Shown: piece after piece, positions 31,905-39,440 of the stretch
Layout: the number at the start of each line of letters is the position of its first letter
Numbering within the stretch: the stretch's first letter is position 1
Source of the DNA: a virus
Direction: 5' to 3' (one strand)
IMG/VR virus record: IMGVR_UViG_3300042387_002109
Location: 1-47,398 of that record
Length of the DNA stretch: 47,398 nucleotides
The notes under the pieces: model-generated
Seen by the model: only the letters and a program-made list of their open reading frames with translations
What the model was told of the DNA's origin: nothing
Databases searched by the model: none
Made by a program: the position numbers and the translations under genes

Positions 31905-33331
31905 GGCTATTACTAATCATATTATTATTCCCCTTTATGCTGTTTGGACAGTCAATTACTGCTCCACCTGGTAGAACTTATCAAGTAAGTGTTAGTGGAC
32001 AAGATGCAAGTGGATTTGTGATTAGTGGGTTTGGATCAGAAACATTATTAACATCAATTAGTTTAGTTAATCCACCATCAGGTACAACATTTAACATAAC
32101 CACAACAACAGGCCTAACTGCAGCAAGTGGATTTACTTTAACTGGAAATAAAACTCGTTTAGTATTTACAGGAACCATTGCTAATGTTAATAATGCATTA
32201 GCATCTTTAAAAGTTAATACGGGCTCTGTACTAGGAAATATTCAAATATCTGTAGCTACAACTGTTAACCCAGCAGGATTTTTCTATAATGGTGTAAATG
32301 GACACTTTTATAGACCAATATCTGCTGGTAACACATACACTGGTGCTAGAGCAGCAGCCTTAACAACAACATTCAAAGGTCAGCAAGGATACTTAGTAAC
32401 AATCACTTCAGCAGATGAAGATGCGTTTATTTTTAATAATGTTCCACAATCTCAAATATGGTTTGCATTAACTGATGAAGTATCTGAAGGTCAATGGAGG
32501 ATTGATGCAGGGCCTGAAAAGGGAACTTTAATCAAAACATCAAACGGACAATTTGCAGGAAATATATCTGGACAATACAATAACTGGGCGCCTGGTGAAC
32601 CTAATAACAGCGGAAACGAAGATTATGCAGTAACGAAGTGGAATGGTTCTCAATGGAATGATTTACCAAATAACTTTAGTTGCCCTTATGTAATTGAATA
32701 TGGAACCTGGACTAATCCAGCTGATGCTACATTTACTGATTTCTATACAGCTAATACTATTAATACAGTAGCAATTACAAATATATTAACAGGTACAGTT
32801 ACAATCCCTGGAGGATTAAGTTCAAGACCATTACTTACACTCTATAGAGTAGTAAATGGAGTTGATCAACTTGTAGACTATAAAACAGTAGCTGTGAACG
32901 GTACTTATACCTTTACTTTACCGAATCAAAATTCAACCTACAAATTAGTACCATCATTAACAACACAAGGTATAACATCAGCTGATTTTGATTTAGTATG
33001 GGGTGAGATACAAAATGAAAGTACACCACCTATTACTGCTCAAGGTTTAGTAATGACTGGAACTAAGCAGTGGAAAGCAGCTGATATAAATGAAAATGGA
33101 ATATTGGATCTAGGCGATACCTATCTAATAGCAGCTCATAACTCAGGGTACAGACCAATAACTAAAGTATTATGGTTCAATCCAACTAATTATGATAATA
33201 TCACTAGATTAAATTTCAATACTATTAACCCAGTAACATCGTTTACTTTAAACGTAGTAACATCAGATATAACTCAAAATATTAAATACTGTATATTAGG
33301 GGATATTAATTTATCTCATTCAAGCCAGTAA
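31901..33331 (+). CDS. Secreted C-type lectin-domain protein, lacking the sorting domain of its paralogue
   Basis: A 476-residue protein with a signal peptide (MRLLLIILLFPFMLFGQ) and a cadherin-like N-terminal region. A C-type lectin domain spans about residues 130-268: 'GYLVTITSADEDAFIF', 'NNWAPGEPNN' with the EPN sugar-binding motif at 233-235, and WND at 252-254. A dockerin-like loop 'DINENGILDLGD' follows. The end, 'YCILGDINLSHSSQ', matches 'YFILGDVDRTHSS' in the T9SS cargo at 26543-28444, where 250 more residues follow. This protein therefore stops exactly where its paralogue continues toward the sorting domain. Confidence 0.75.
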   Translation: MRLLLIILLFPFMLFGQSITAPPGRTYQVSVSGQDASGFVISGFGSETLLTSISLVNPPSGTTFNITTTTGLTAASGFTLTGNKTRLVFTGTIANVNNALASLKVNTGSVLGNIQISVATTVNPAGFFYNGVNGHFYRPISAGNTYTGARAAALTTTFKGQQGYLVTITSADEDAFIFNNVPQSQIWFALTDEVSEGQWRIDAGPEKGTLIKTSNGQFAGNISGQYNNWAPGEPNNSGNEDYAVTKWNGSQWNDLPNNFSCPYVIEYGTWTNPADATFTDFYTANTINTVAITNILTGTVTIPGGLSSRPLLTLYRVVNGVDQLVDYKTVAVNGTYTFTLPNQNSTYKLVPSLTTQGITSADFDLVWGEIQNESTPPITAQGLVMTGTKQWKAADINENGILDLGDTYLIAAHNSGYRPITKVLWFNPTNYDNITRLNFNTINPVTSFTLNVVTSDITQNIKYCILGDINLSHSSQ

Positions 33332-33335
33332 TTTT

Positions 33336-33367
33336 TTTGGTTCGGTCAAAATAATATTATATATTTA
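33336..33367 (+). promoter_or_regulatory. Two-block phage promoter before lipoprotein gene
   Basis: TTTG at 33336-33339, GGTCAAAAT at 33344-33352 and TATATTTA at 33360-33367, with the 20-nt TTTG gap. The block from 33337 to 33354 is identical to 23377-23394. It begins 5 bp after the lectin gene's stop. Confidence 0.6.
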
Positions 33368-33392
33368 CATCAACATAAAACAATTATATATT

Positions 33393-33563
33393 ATGAAAAA
33401 AGTAATGTTCGTATTCGCAGTTGCAACTATGTTGGTTGCATGTGGAGGAAATGCATCAGTTGAAACTACAAACACTGACAGTACAACTGTAGTTGATTCT
33501 TCAGTAGTAGCAACAGATTCAACTGTAGCCGCAATTCCAGCTGATTCAGTTTCAGCAAAGTAA
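33393..33563 (+). CDS. Small lipoprotein
   Basis: A 56-residue ORF. MKKVMFVFAVATMLVACGG is a lipoprotein signal with lipobox LVAC, so Cys17 should be lipidated. The mature 40 residues are Ser, Thr, Val and Asp rich (NTDSTTVVDSSVVATDSTVA), i.e. an unstructured acidic chain. It has its own promoter and is followed by a strong hairpin, so it is a single-gene transcript. It might coat the envelope, act as a superinfection-exclusion lipoprotein like other phage lipoproteins, or be an o-spanin; none is proven. Confidence 0.8.
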   Translation: MKKVMFVFAVATMLVACGGNASVETTNTDSTTVVDSSVVATDSTVAAIPADSVSAK

Positions 33564-33569
33564 TTAAGA

Positions 33570-33586
33570 GGGGGCGATGAGCCCCC
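33570..33586 (+). terminator. GC hairpin terminator (followed by a -10-like box)
   Basis: GGGGGC-GATGA-GCCCCC, 7 bp after the lipoprotein stop. The downstream bases ACTTTAATTTCA contain only a short T-run and also a TAATTTCA box at 33591-33598, just before the next gene's ATG at 33604. Terminator and promoter appear to be joined. Confidence 0.75.
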
Positions 33587-33603
33587 ACTTTAATTTCAAA
33601 GTT

Positions 33604-34098
33604 ATGTATAAGATAAAGCAATTCTTTAAACGTATCTACAATCTATATCGTTGGTTTCCTATCATATGGAAGGATCAGGATTGGGATGATCATTATATTT
33701 TTGAGATTCTTAAATTCAAACTTAAGAATCAAGCTAAATATATTAGCTACCATAATCGTCATATTAGTGCTAAACGCGATGCTGAAATAATGATGTTATG
33801 TGTTCGTTTAATTGAAAAAGTACAAGATGAATATTATGGATGTGAATATCAAGACTATCATAAATCAGAACTTAAATTTATAGATAGTGAATCACACCCA
33901 GGTATGTATGAAATTGAGATAGGATATATTCTAAATAATTATAAAGATTATTTCAAAAAATATCCTCGTATTTATAAGCAGGTTAAAAGTGATGATGAAT
34001 ATAGAACAGCGTTTAATGTTGCTAAAATGAATGAAGAACGCGCTCATAAATTATTATTTAAAATATTAGAACAAAACATTAGAAGATGGTGGGATTAA
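33604..34098 (+). CDS. Hypothetical protein rich in Tyr, Trp and Lys
   Basis: A 164-residue protein (MYKIKQFFKRIYNLYRWF at the start) with an amphipathic, basic and aromatic N-terminus followed by helices. A membrane-associated or nucleic-acid-associated role is possible. I do not recognise the family. ATG 33604 follows the hairpin and box; the longer frame would begin inside the hairpin. It overlaps a small membrane-protein gene at its end. Confidence 0.6.
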   Translation: MYKIKQFFKRIYNLYRWFPIIWKDQDWDDHYIFEILKFKLKNQAKYISYHNRHISAKRDAEIMMLCVRLIEKVQDEYYGCEYQDYHKSELKFIDSESHPGMYEIEIGYILNNYKDYFKKYPRIYKQVKSDDEYRTAFNVAKMNEERAHKLLFKILEQNIRRWWD

Positions 34099-34232
34099 TT
34101 ATTTTAGGATTAGCTATAATAGGAACAATCGCTTGGTTATGGGCTGGTGGGATCGACTATATGGCTAAACACCATCCCGATTATAAAGGTGAAGACTTCT
34201 TTAATGAAGAAGATAAGGATGAAGTATTATAG
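34086..34232 (+). CDS. Very small membrane protein
   Basis: A 48-residue ORF starting inside the end of the previous gene. One membrane helix (MVGLIILGLAIIGTIAWLWA) is followed by an acidic tail (DFFNEEDKDEVL). Such tiny single-pass proteins are common in phages as inhibitors or exclusion factors. No family recognised. Confidence 0.55.
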   Translation: MVGLIILGLAIIGTIAWLWAGGIDYMAKHHPDYKGEDFFNEEDKDEVL

Positions 34233-34258
34233 CAAGCTTTCCAATTGCAAATATATTT

Positions 34259-34492
34259 ATGCCTGCTATGGTACGTACTACATCTGTAAATGGTAAGGAG
34301 TATTATGTAATCACTACTTCAATTGAAGCAGGTGGAATAAAGGCTCCTGTTCAAATGTATATAGATGTTAATAAGTTAAGTAATGTAGATAAACATACCA
34401 TTTGTCGTCACGCCAATCTGCTATTAGACCACCCATTCAAAGTAAGTACACCACAACCAAAGGCTAAAAAGCCATGGTATCAATTTTGGTGA
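34259..34492 (+). CDS. Hypothetical small protein
   Basis: A 77-residue basic protein with predicted beta strands at the start (TTSVNGKEYYVITTSIEA) and a Lys/Pro-rich tail ending KPWYQFW. A TATATTTA box at 34252-34259 overlaps the A of the ATG, so that box is unlikely to be its promoter unless the transcript begins further downstream. Function unknown. Confidence 0.55.
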   Translation: MPAMVRTTSVNGKEYYVITTSIEAGGIKAPVQMYIDVNKLSNVDKHTICRHANLLLDHPFKVSTPQPKAKKPWYQFW

Positions 34493-34493
34493 A

Positions 34494-34516
34494 GGCCAAA
34501 TAATATATTATCTTTA
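34494..34516 (+). promoter_or_regulatory. Two-block phage promoter (variant)
   Basis: GGCCAAAT at 34494-34501 and TATCTTTA at 34509-34516, starting 15 nt apart. The second box fits TAnnTTTR well. The next ATG is at 34521, only 4 nt away, so the main transcript may be leaderless or nearly so. Confidence 0.4.
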
Positions 34517-34520
34517 AATT

Positions 34521-34787
34521 ATGATAGTTAAAGAATTAATTGAATATCTACAAACAATAGATCCTGAATTAAGGGTATTTGTTAAAGGCTACGAAGCTGG
34601 ATTTAATGACGTTAATACTATTAATCATGAAGAAATGGTATTGAATGTGAATGGTGTTTGGTGGTATGGTAAGCATGATTTATTACGTAACATAGAAAAG
34701 AAAGATAAAATACTCGACAAAGAATCAAATCACAACTCCGTTAAAGGAATAATAATAGGTTATGAAGAAGACTTTAGTACTAGGTGA
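34521..34787 (+). CDS. Hypothetical small protein
   Basis: An 88-residue protein whose start, VKELIEYLQTIDPELRVFVK, is typical of small phage proteins with 'L...D.D..V.' repeats. 'GYEAGFNDVNTI' resembles proteins that precede phosphoesterases in phage genomes. No catalytic site seen. It overlaps the metallophosphoesterase gene by 26 bp. Confidence 0.6.
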   Translation: MIVKELIEYLQTIDPELRVFVKGYEAGFNDVNTINHEEMVLNVNGVWWYGKHDLLRNIEKKDKILDKESNHNSVKGIIIGYEEDFSTR

Positions 34788-35502
34788 TACACACGGCCGC
34801 TCAAATTGGAAATTAGCAATACATCAAGAACAACCTGATAGAGTTATCTTTATAGGTGATTATTTTGATTCATTTGAATTTAGTGGTGTAGAGCAAATTG
34901 ATAATTTCAAACAAATAATTCAATACAAAGAAAACAACCCACAAGTTGAAGTTGTATTATTGATTGGTAACCATGATCATCATTACTTTCCCGAAATTGG
35001 TTATACTGGTACTAGCGGATACCAAAGCCGAATCGCCCCGTCAATCACTCAGGTTATAGATGAAAATAGACACCATTTACAAATGGCTTATGGGTTTGAA
35101 AATTATTTATTTACTCATGCTGGGGTAAGTCCTGTGTTTATGGATCAAGTGTTTGGTGAAAATGATTGGAGTGTAGAGAGTGTAGTAGTAGATCTAAATG
35201 AATTATTTAGATATAAACCTATGGCATTTGAATTTAATGGTTTTGATGCTTATGGAGATAATACAACACAAACACCAATTTGGATTAGACCTAGGTCATT
35301 AATGTCTGCTAATAAAAAGCATAAGAAGAGTCTAAGAAAAGACTACATCCAAATTGTAGGACATACAGGAATGAAACGAATAGATATTGATGGTAGTGAT
35401 AAATTCACTGGTGGTAGATATTATTTTATAGACACTATGGAAACATCAGGGGATTATTTGGTTATTCAAGATAATAATATTAATGTTAACTCAGTAAAAT
35501 AA
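34762..35502 (+). CDS. Calcineurin-like metallophosphoesterase
   Basis: A 246-residue protein with the full motif set: 'LVLGDTHGR' (D-x-H), 'VIFIGDYFDS' (GDxxD), 'LLIGNHDHHY' (GNHD/E), 'LFTHAGVSP' (H) and 'IVGHTGM' (GHT). These residues bind two metal ions and hydrolyse phosphoesters. Phage enzymes of this type act on protein phosphates, cyclic nucleotides or nucleic-acid ends; the substrate here is not readable. Phage lambda protein phosphatase is a well-known relative. Confidence 0.9.
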   Translation: MKKTLVLGDTHGRSNWKLAIHQEQPDRVIFIGDYFDSFEFSGVEQIDNFKQIIQYKENNPQVEVVLLIGNHDHHYFPEIGYTGTSGYQSRIAPSITQVIDENRHHLQMAYGFENYLFTHAGVSPVFMDQVFGENDWSVESVVVDLNELFRYKPMAFEFNGFDAYGDNTTQTPIWIRPRSLMSANKKHKKSLRKDYIQIVGHTGMKRIDIDGSDKFTGGRYYFIDTMETSGDYLVIQDNNINVNSVK

Positions 35503-35512
35503 ATGTTATGGA

Positions 35513-35734
35513 ATGAGTAATAGAAGAAATTTCTTAAAGACATTTACAATGGCAGCAGTAGCAGCTGCTCTGCCATTGCCAAATATACAACCTAAAAAAC
35601 TAGTTATTAAATCAACGGGATATGAGGGTATAGGTGTTGGAGTATATGGAGTAGAGCGAATGAGAATAACATCTAACGGTAACATCTGTTTAGGAACAAC
35701 AACTCCAAATACTAAATTAAAATTACATATCTAA
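35513..35734 (+). CDS. Tat-leader peptide with truncated tail-fibre-like segment
   Basis: A 73-residue protein. 'SNRRNFLKTFTMAAVAAALP' fits a twin-arginine signal (RRxFLK plus hydrophobic core). After it 'VERMRITSNGNICLGTTTP' matches the repeat 'RMRIT..GNVGIGT..P' that precedes the C-terminal chaperone in many phage tail fibres, but the ORF ends at once (KLKLHI). It looks like a fibre-protein N- or C-terminal remnant. ATG 35513 precedes the RR. It abuts a second Tat-leader gene. Confidence 0.6.
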   Translation: MSNRRNFLKTFTMAAVAAALPLPNIQPKKLVIKSTGYEGIGVGVYGVERMRITSNGNICLGTTTPNTKLKLHI

Positions 35735-36009
35735 TGGAAAATAATCGTAGATCATTTTTTAAAGGACTAGCAACATTCGCTAGTGGAGTAGTAGCAGCTA
35801 AAGCGGCTTCTTATATTCCAAAGAAAGAAGAACCAAAAGAACAATTATTGGTATCTAGTGCTATTACTCTTAATCATGAAGGTAAAGAATATCACCCATT
35901 GGTAGTAGAAAAAACAACATATGATGGTATGGAATTTGTACCAACCAACATTAGTCATAGTTTCGCTATTCAAGGACATAAACCAAAAATTAGGGAAGCA
36001 AACGTATGA
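35734..36009 (+). CDS. Tat-leader small protein
   Basis: A 91-residue protein. 'NRRSFFKGLATFASGVVAAK' is again a twin-arginine type leader (RRxFFK, then a weakly hydrophobic region). The remaining 70 residues are soluble and predicted beta-rich, with no recognised domain. The start coincides with the previous stop and the end overlaps the thymidylate synthase gene by 4 bp. Two tandem Tat leaders in a phage are unusual. Confidence 0.6.
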   Translation: MENNRRSFFKGLATFASGVVAAKAASYIPKKEEPKEQLLVSSAITLNHEGKEYHPLVVEKTTYDGMEFVPTNISHSFAIQGHKPKIREANV

Positions 36010-37055
36010 ACAACATTGATCGTCAATATAAAGAACTATCATATCATATTCTGAATTTTGGAGTAGATAAAGCAGACCGTACAGGCACAGGTACTAAATC
36101 AATCTTTGGTTGGCAAATTAGACACAATATGAAGGACGGATTTCCATTGCTAACTACAAAAAAGATGGCATGGAAATCGATTGTAACAGAATTGTTATGG
36201 TTTTTAAGAGGAGATACTAACATCAAATTCTTAGTTGATAATGGTTGTCATATTTGGGATGGGGATGCTTATAAGAATTATCTAAATCATACACAACATG
36301 AAGCATCTTATATAAAAGAACAATTTATCAATTTAATTAAAACGGATAAAGATTGGGCAAATGTGTGGGGTGATTTAGGACCAATCTACGGCGCGCAATG
36401 GAGGAAATGGGGAGGATTACAGGATTTAACTGATGATGATAAACCAATTTATTTAGACCAAATCGCAAATCTAATTAACGAACTTAAAACAAATCCAGAT
36501 TCAAGACGATTAATGGTTAGTGCTTGGAATGTAGGTGAGTTAGATCAAATGGTACTTCCACCATGTCATTATGGATTTCAAGTTTATACTAGAAAATTGA
36601 GTTTAACTGAACGACGTAATTTAGTTACTCCTGAAATGCACCAACAAATTTATACTGGAGGTGACTCAAGTACACTATCACATTCAGAAATAGATCAATG
36701 GGGTGTTCCTAAACGAGCAATCTCATTAATGTGGAATCAACGTTCAGTAGATACATTTCTTGGTTTGCCATTTAACATAGCATCCTATGGTTTATTATTA
36801 GAAATTATTGCTAAGGAAGTAAATATGGTACCTGAAGATTTGATTGGCAATTTAGGTGATGTACATTTATATAATAATCATATTGAACAAGCTGAAGAGC
36901 AACTTAGTAGAACACCTTATGAATTACCTAAACTAAAAATAGAAGATGAAGTAGTATGGAAAGAATATGACTGTCTACCTTCATATAAAGTAGGTGATTT
37001 TACTTTAGAAAATTACCAATCACACCCAGCAATCAAAGCACCACTATCAAATTAA
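36006..37055 (+). CDS. thyA: Thymidylate synthase
   Basis: A 349-residue ThyA. 'DRTGTGTKSIFGWQIRH' binds substrate phosphate, 'LLWFLRGDTN' and 'GPIYGAQWRKW' are core motifs, and 'VLPPCHYGFQVY' has catalytic C187. 'LPFNIASYGLLL' and 'GDVHLYNNH' complete the dUMP and folate sites. It methylates dUMP to dTMP with methylene-tetrahydrofolate, supplying thymidine for phage DNA. It is longer than E. coli ThyA (264) because of an insertion around residues 194-235, between FQVY and LMWNQRSVD. ATGA overlap with the upstream gene. Confidence 0.96.
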   Translation: MNNIDRQYKELSYHILNFGVDKADRTGTGTKSIFGWQIRHNMKDGFPLLTTKKMAWKSIVTELLWFLRGDTNIKFLVDNGCHIWDGDAYKNYLNHTQHEASYIKEQFINLIKTDKDWANVWGDLGPIYGAQWRKWGGLQDLTDDDKPIYLDQIANLINELKTNPDSRRLMVSAWNVGELDQMVLPPCHYGFQVYTRKLSLTERRNLVTPEMHQQIYTGGDSSTLSHSEIDQWGVPKRAISLMWNQRSVDTFLGLPFNIASYGLLLEIIAKEVNMVPEDLIGNLGDVHLYNNHIEQAEEQLSRTPYELPKLKIEDEVVWKEYDCLPSYKVGDFTLENYQSHPAIKAPLSN

Positions 37056-37060
37056 TTTAT

Positions 37061-37666
37061 ATGAGTAAATTAAAATATGTACTACAAGATCTTAAATGGT
37101 TGAAGGTATTAAACAGCCCATTTAAACCATTTAATGTTAGATTTTATGCTGGTAAAACACAAATTGGTACCCCATATTTTCTACCTAGAAAATGGATAAA
37201 AGCGACTCCAGAATTGGCTAAAAAGGCAGCATTAGAAACAATAAAGTTTGAAAAACAGTGGAATGAACGAAACCCTAATTATGCTAGAAAAATAAAATCT
37301 TACGAAGACATATATCAAGAGAAACTAACATATAGATTTCCAGTACCACTCAAAGTAGGATTTAGTTACTGTGGGTTAGGATGGAAAACAAAATGGACAG
37401 ATACTGACTTTAGATATGAATGGGGTCCTGTACTATCATTTGTGTTCTTTGGTTATCAAGTAGCACTAATGGTAGGTCATAAACATAGCTCACATTATTG
37501 GGAAGCATGGTTGTATTATGAGTACGCTACTGATAAAACCAAATCAAAGCGTGAACGAATAGAACAATGTAGAAAGGAATTTAACCAAACATGGACAGTA
37601 TCTTCTATGGGCAAAGAAGAAGTCGTAGATTACTATCAACGTATACTTAAAACTAAATATCTATGA
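37061..37666 (+). CDS. Hypothetical protein, Trp/Tyr-rich
   Basis: A 201-residue soluble protein with many aromatic residues. 'FRYEWGPVLSFVFFGYQVAL' and 'KHSSHYWEAWLYYEYATD' suggest a beta-sheet structural or carbohydrate-binding fold. The C-terminal third is helical and charged. I recognise no family. It lies 5 bp after thyA and overlaps the next gene by 4 bp. Confidence 0.6.
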   Translation: MSKLKYVLQDLKWLKVLNSPFKPFNVRFYAGKTQIGTPYFLPRKWIKATPELAKKAALETIKFEKQWNERNPNYARKIKSYEDIYQEKLTYRFPVPLKVGFSYCGLGWKTKWTDTDFRYEWGPVLSFVFFGYQVALMVGHKHSSHYWEAWLYYEYATDKTKSKRERIEQCRKEFNQTWTVSSMGKEEVVDYYQRILKTKYL

Positions 37667-37989
37667 GACACGCAGAACGAAAAGCAAATAAAGAAAGACA
37701 ATTTTTAAAGGAATTGATTGATAAAATGTTTGAACTTGCTGGTCACGATCTTAAATTTGAAGATGTTGAGGGTAGAAAAGATAATTGGTTTCAACAATAC
37801 ACAATGACTGAAGCCCAAAATCAAGAGTGGAAAGAGTGGGGTGTGAAGCATATTAAGAAGAAAAAACGCTATTATTCAAAAATAGCTGAGCGTGAAATGG
37901 CTTTCCTTGATTTATATTGTGGATTAAAAATATCAGACTCTAAATTTTCAAATAATGAAGAAGAAAAAAGCACAACAAACGAAGCGTGA
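37663..37989 (+). CDS. Hypothetical charged protein
   Basis: A 108-residue Lys/Glu-rich helical protein (RHAERKANKERQFLKELIDK at the start; WGVKHIKKKKRYYSK). No motif recognised; the basic stretches could bind nucleic acid. Overlaps the preceding and following genes by 4 and 35 bp. Confidence 0.6.
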   Translation: MRHAERKANKERQFLKELIDKMFELAGHDLKFEDVEGRKDNWFQQYTMTEAQNQEWKEWGVKHIKKKKRYYSKIAEREMAFLDLYCGLKISDSKFSNNEEEKSTTNEA

Positions 37990-38164
37990 GTGGTTTATAG
38001 TAATGAATTCACAATTGGAATACTTTAGTGGAATGATGTATGGTGGTGAGTTAGTGTGGTGTAATGATTATAATGAGGCTAAACCATTAGATAATGAACG
38101 TAAATTCCAAACACTGAAAAGTCTTTGTTATGGTGAAGAATTAGTACTAGATTATATTAACTAA
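37955..38164 (+). CDS. Small protein, unknown function
   Basis: A 69-residue protein. 'REWFIVMNSQLEYFSGM' with 'WCNDYNEAKPL' resembles a frequent small phage protein ('WFV.....YF.GM.......W..D...AKPL'), here with unknown role. The start at 37955 keeps the REWFIV strand. An in-frame ATG at 38003 would remove it, so the longer form is preferred despite overlap with the upstream gene. Confidence 0.55.
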   Translation: MKKKKAQQTKREWFIVMNSQLEYFSGMMYGGELVWCNDYNEAKPLDNERKFQTLKSLCYGEELVLDYIN

Positions 38165-38172
38165 AAATAAAA

Positions 38173-39024
38173 ATGGTAAACCTCAACCTTGCTTATCCCA
38201 ACGTCTCAGATATCACATTTAAAACAGTTCAATTTCCTGATGGTCAACAAGATATAGTACTTCAAACCTGGCCTACACCCTCTCAACCTGTCACTGTTAG
38301 GTCAAGAATGAATTCATTTAAAGACATTGAGTTGATTATATGTGCTAATAAAGCGCTTCGTAATTTAGGTTACACTGAAATTCATTTGAGTGTTCCTTAC
38401 TTTTTGGGAGCTAGAAGTGATAGGAAATTTACAATGGGTGGTAATAATTATCTTAAAGATGTTGTATGTCCTGTTATTAATCTTCAAAAGTTTGCTACAG
38501 TAACTACAATGGACCCTCACAGTGATGTAGTTGAGGCTTGTACTGATAATTTTAGAAAAATTAATAATGTTGAATTAGTAAAATGGGCTCTAACAGATAT
38601 AGACAACACATTTACAGCTCACGATAAAGTAGTAATTGTATCTCCCGACTCAGGAGCTGTTAAAAAAGGATACCATGTAGCTAAACGAGTTGGTTATACA
38701 AGAGAAATTATAACAGCAGCTAAAGTTAGAAACGTAACCACAGGACAGATTTTATACACTAGTGTCCCTATGGAACATGAATACGCTCAGGACTCTAAAT
38801 TCGTTATGATTGATGACATTTGTGATACAGGTAGAACGTTTACTGAAGTGGTTAAAGTAATAAAACAAAAATATCCTGATGCTAAACAATATCTAATTGT
38901 AACTCATGGAGTATTTAGTACAGGATTTGAGGAATTGGCCAAATATTTTGATTACATTTATACTACAAATTCAATAGCAGATGTTACTGGATTTGATTTT
39001 GTTAAACAAATGAATGTATATTAA
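38173..39024 (+). CDS. prs: Ribose-phosphate pyrophosphokinase (PRPP synthetase)
   Basis: A 283-residue protein of the Prs family. 'VPYFLGARSDRKF' matches the conserved 'P....ARQDR' ATP-site segment. 'TTMDPHSDVV' is the 'D.H..Q' region. 'KFVMIDDICDTGRTFTEV' is the PRPP-binding signature. It makes PRPP from ribose-5-phosphate and ATP. Phage Prs genes often accompany NAD salvage; no NAMPT is seen in this window. The PRPP user here is the Apt encoded at 17002-17478. It is about 30 residues shorter than bacterial Prs. Confidence 0.9.
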   Translation: MVNLNLAYPNVSDITFKTVQFPDGQQDIVLQTWPTPSQPVTVRSRMNSFKDIELIICANKALRNLGYTEIHLSVPYFLGARSDRKFTMGGNNYLKDVVCPVINLQKFATVTTMDPHSDVVEACTDNFRKINNVELVKWALTDIDNTFTAHDKVVIVSPDSGAVKKGYHVAKRVGYTREIITAAKVRNVTTGQILYTSVPMEHEYAQDSKFVMIDDICDTGRTFTEVVKVIKQKYPDAKQYLIVTHGVFSTGFEELAKYFDYIYTTNSIADVTGFDFVKQMNVY

Positions 39025-39027
39025 ATT

Positions 39028-39222
39028 ATGAGAACAGAAGCCGAACGCCTTGCACATTATCGAGTAGCATTTTTAGAGAAAGTTAAGAAATGGAAATGGG
39101 ATGCTGTTGAGGAATGTACTTATAAGCAACGTGGTCGCAAAGCTAAAGTAACAACTCGCCCTGAATCAAAACCAAGAACTAAATCAGAACAAGGCGCTTT
39201 TGCTTATAACTGGATAAAATAA
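39028..39222 (+). CDS. Hypothetical small basic protein
   Basis: A 64-residue basic protein (KQRGRKAKVTTRPESKPRTK in the second half), suggesting nucleic-acid binding. No family recognised. It lies 3 bp after prs and 6 bp before the next gene. Confidence 0.5.
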   Translation: MRTEAERLAHYRVAFLEKVKKWKWDAVEECTYKQRGRKAKVTTRPESKPRTKSEQGAFAYNWIK

Positions 39223-39228
39223 TAAATT

Positions 39229-39426
39229 ATGAATAAATACGAAGCATTAGGAGACAATTATTTCGGATTTGAATTATTTGAAGAAGTATTTAAAGTAATT
39301 AATGAACGTGGCTACTCACATGATGATAACATGTTTAAAGCAGGTGTAGCAAGCGCTGAAGCTGCTGTAAGGCGTTTAAGAGAAGAATATTATGAAGCCA
39401 TATCTAAATCAGTAATGGATATGTAG
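39229..39426 (+). CDS. Hypothetical small protein
   Basis: A 65-residue helical protein with a conserved-looking 'GVASAEAAVRRLREEYYEAI' C-terminus. No motif recognised. It ends 14 bp before the nuclease gene. Confidence 0.5.
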   Translation: MNKYEALGDNYFGFELFEEVFKVINERGYSHDDNMFKAGVASAEAAVRRLREEYYEAISKSVMDM

Positions 39427-39440
39427 TGATATTTATAGGT

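Noticed and set aside
34252-34259. TATATTTA as promoter of the 34259 gene
   Set aside because: The box overlaps the start codon, so a transcript from it would miss the ATG; no GG block at the usual spacing.
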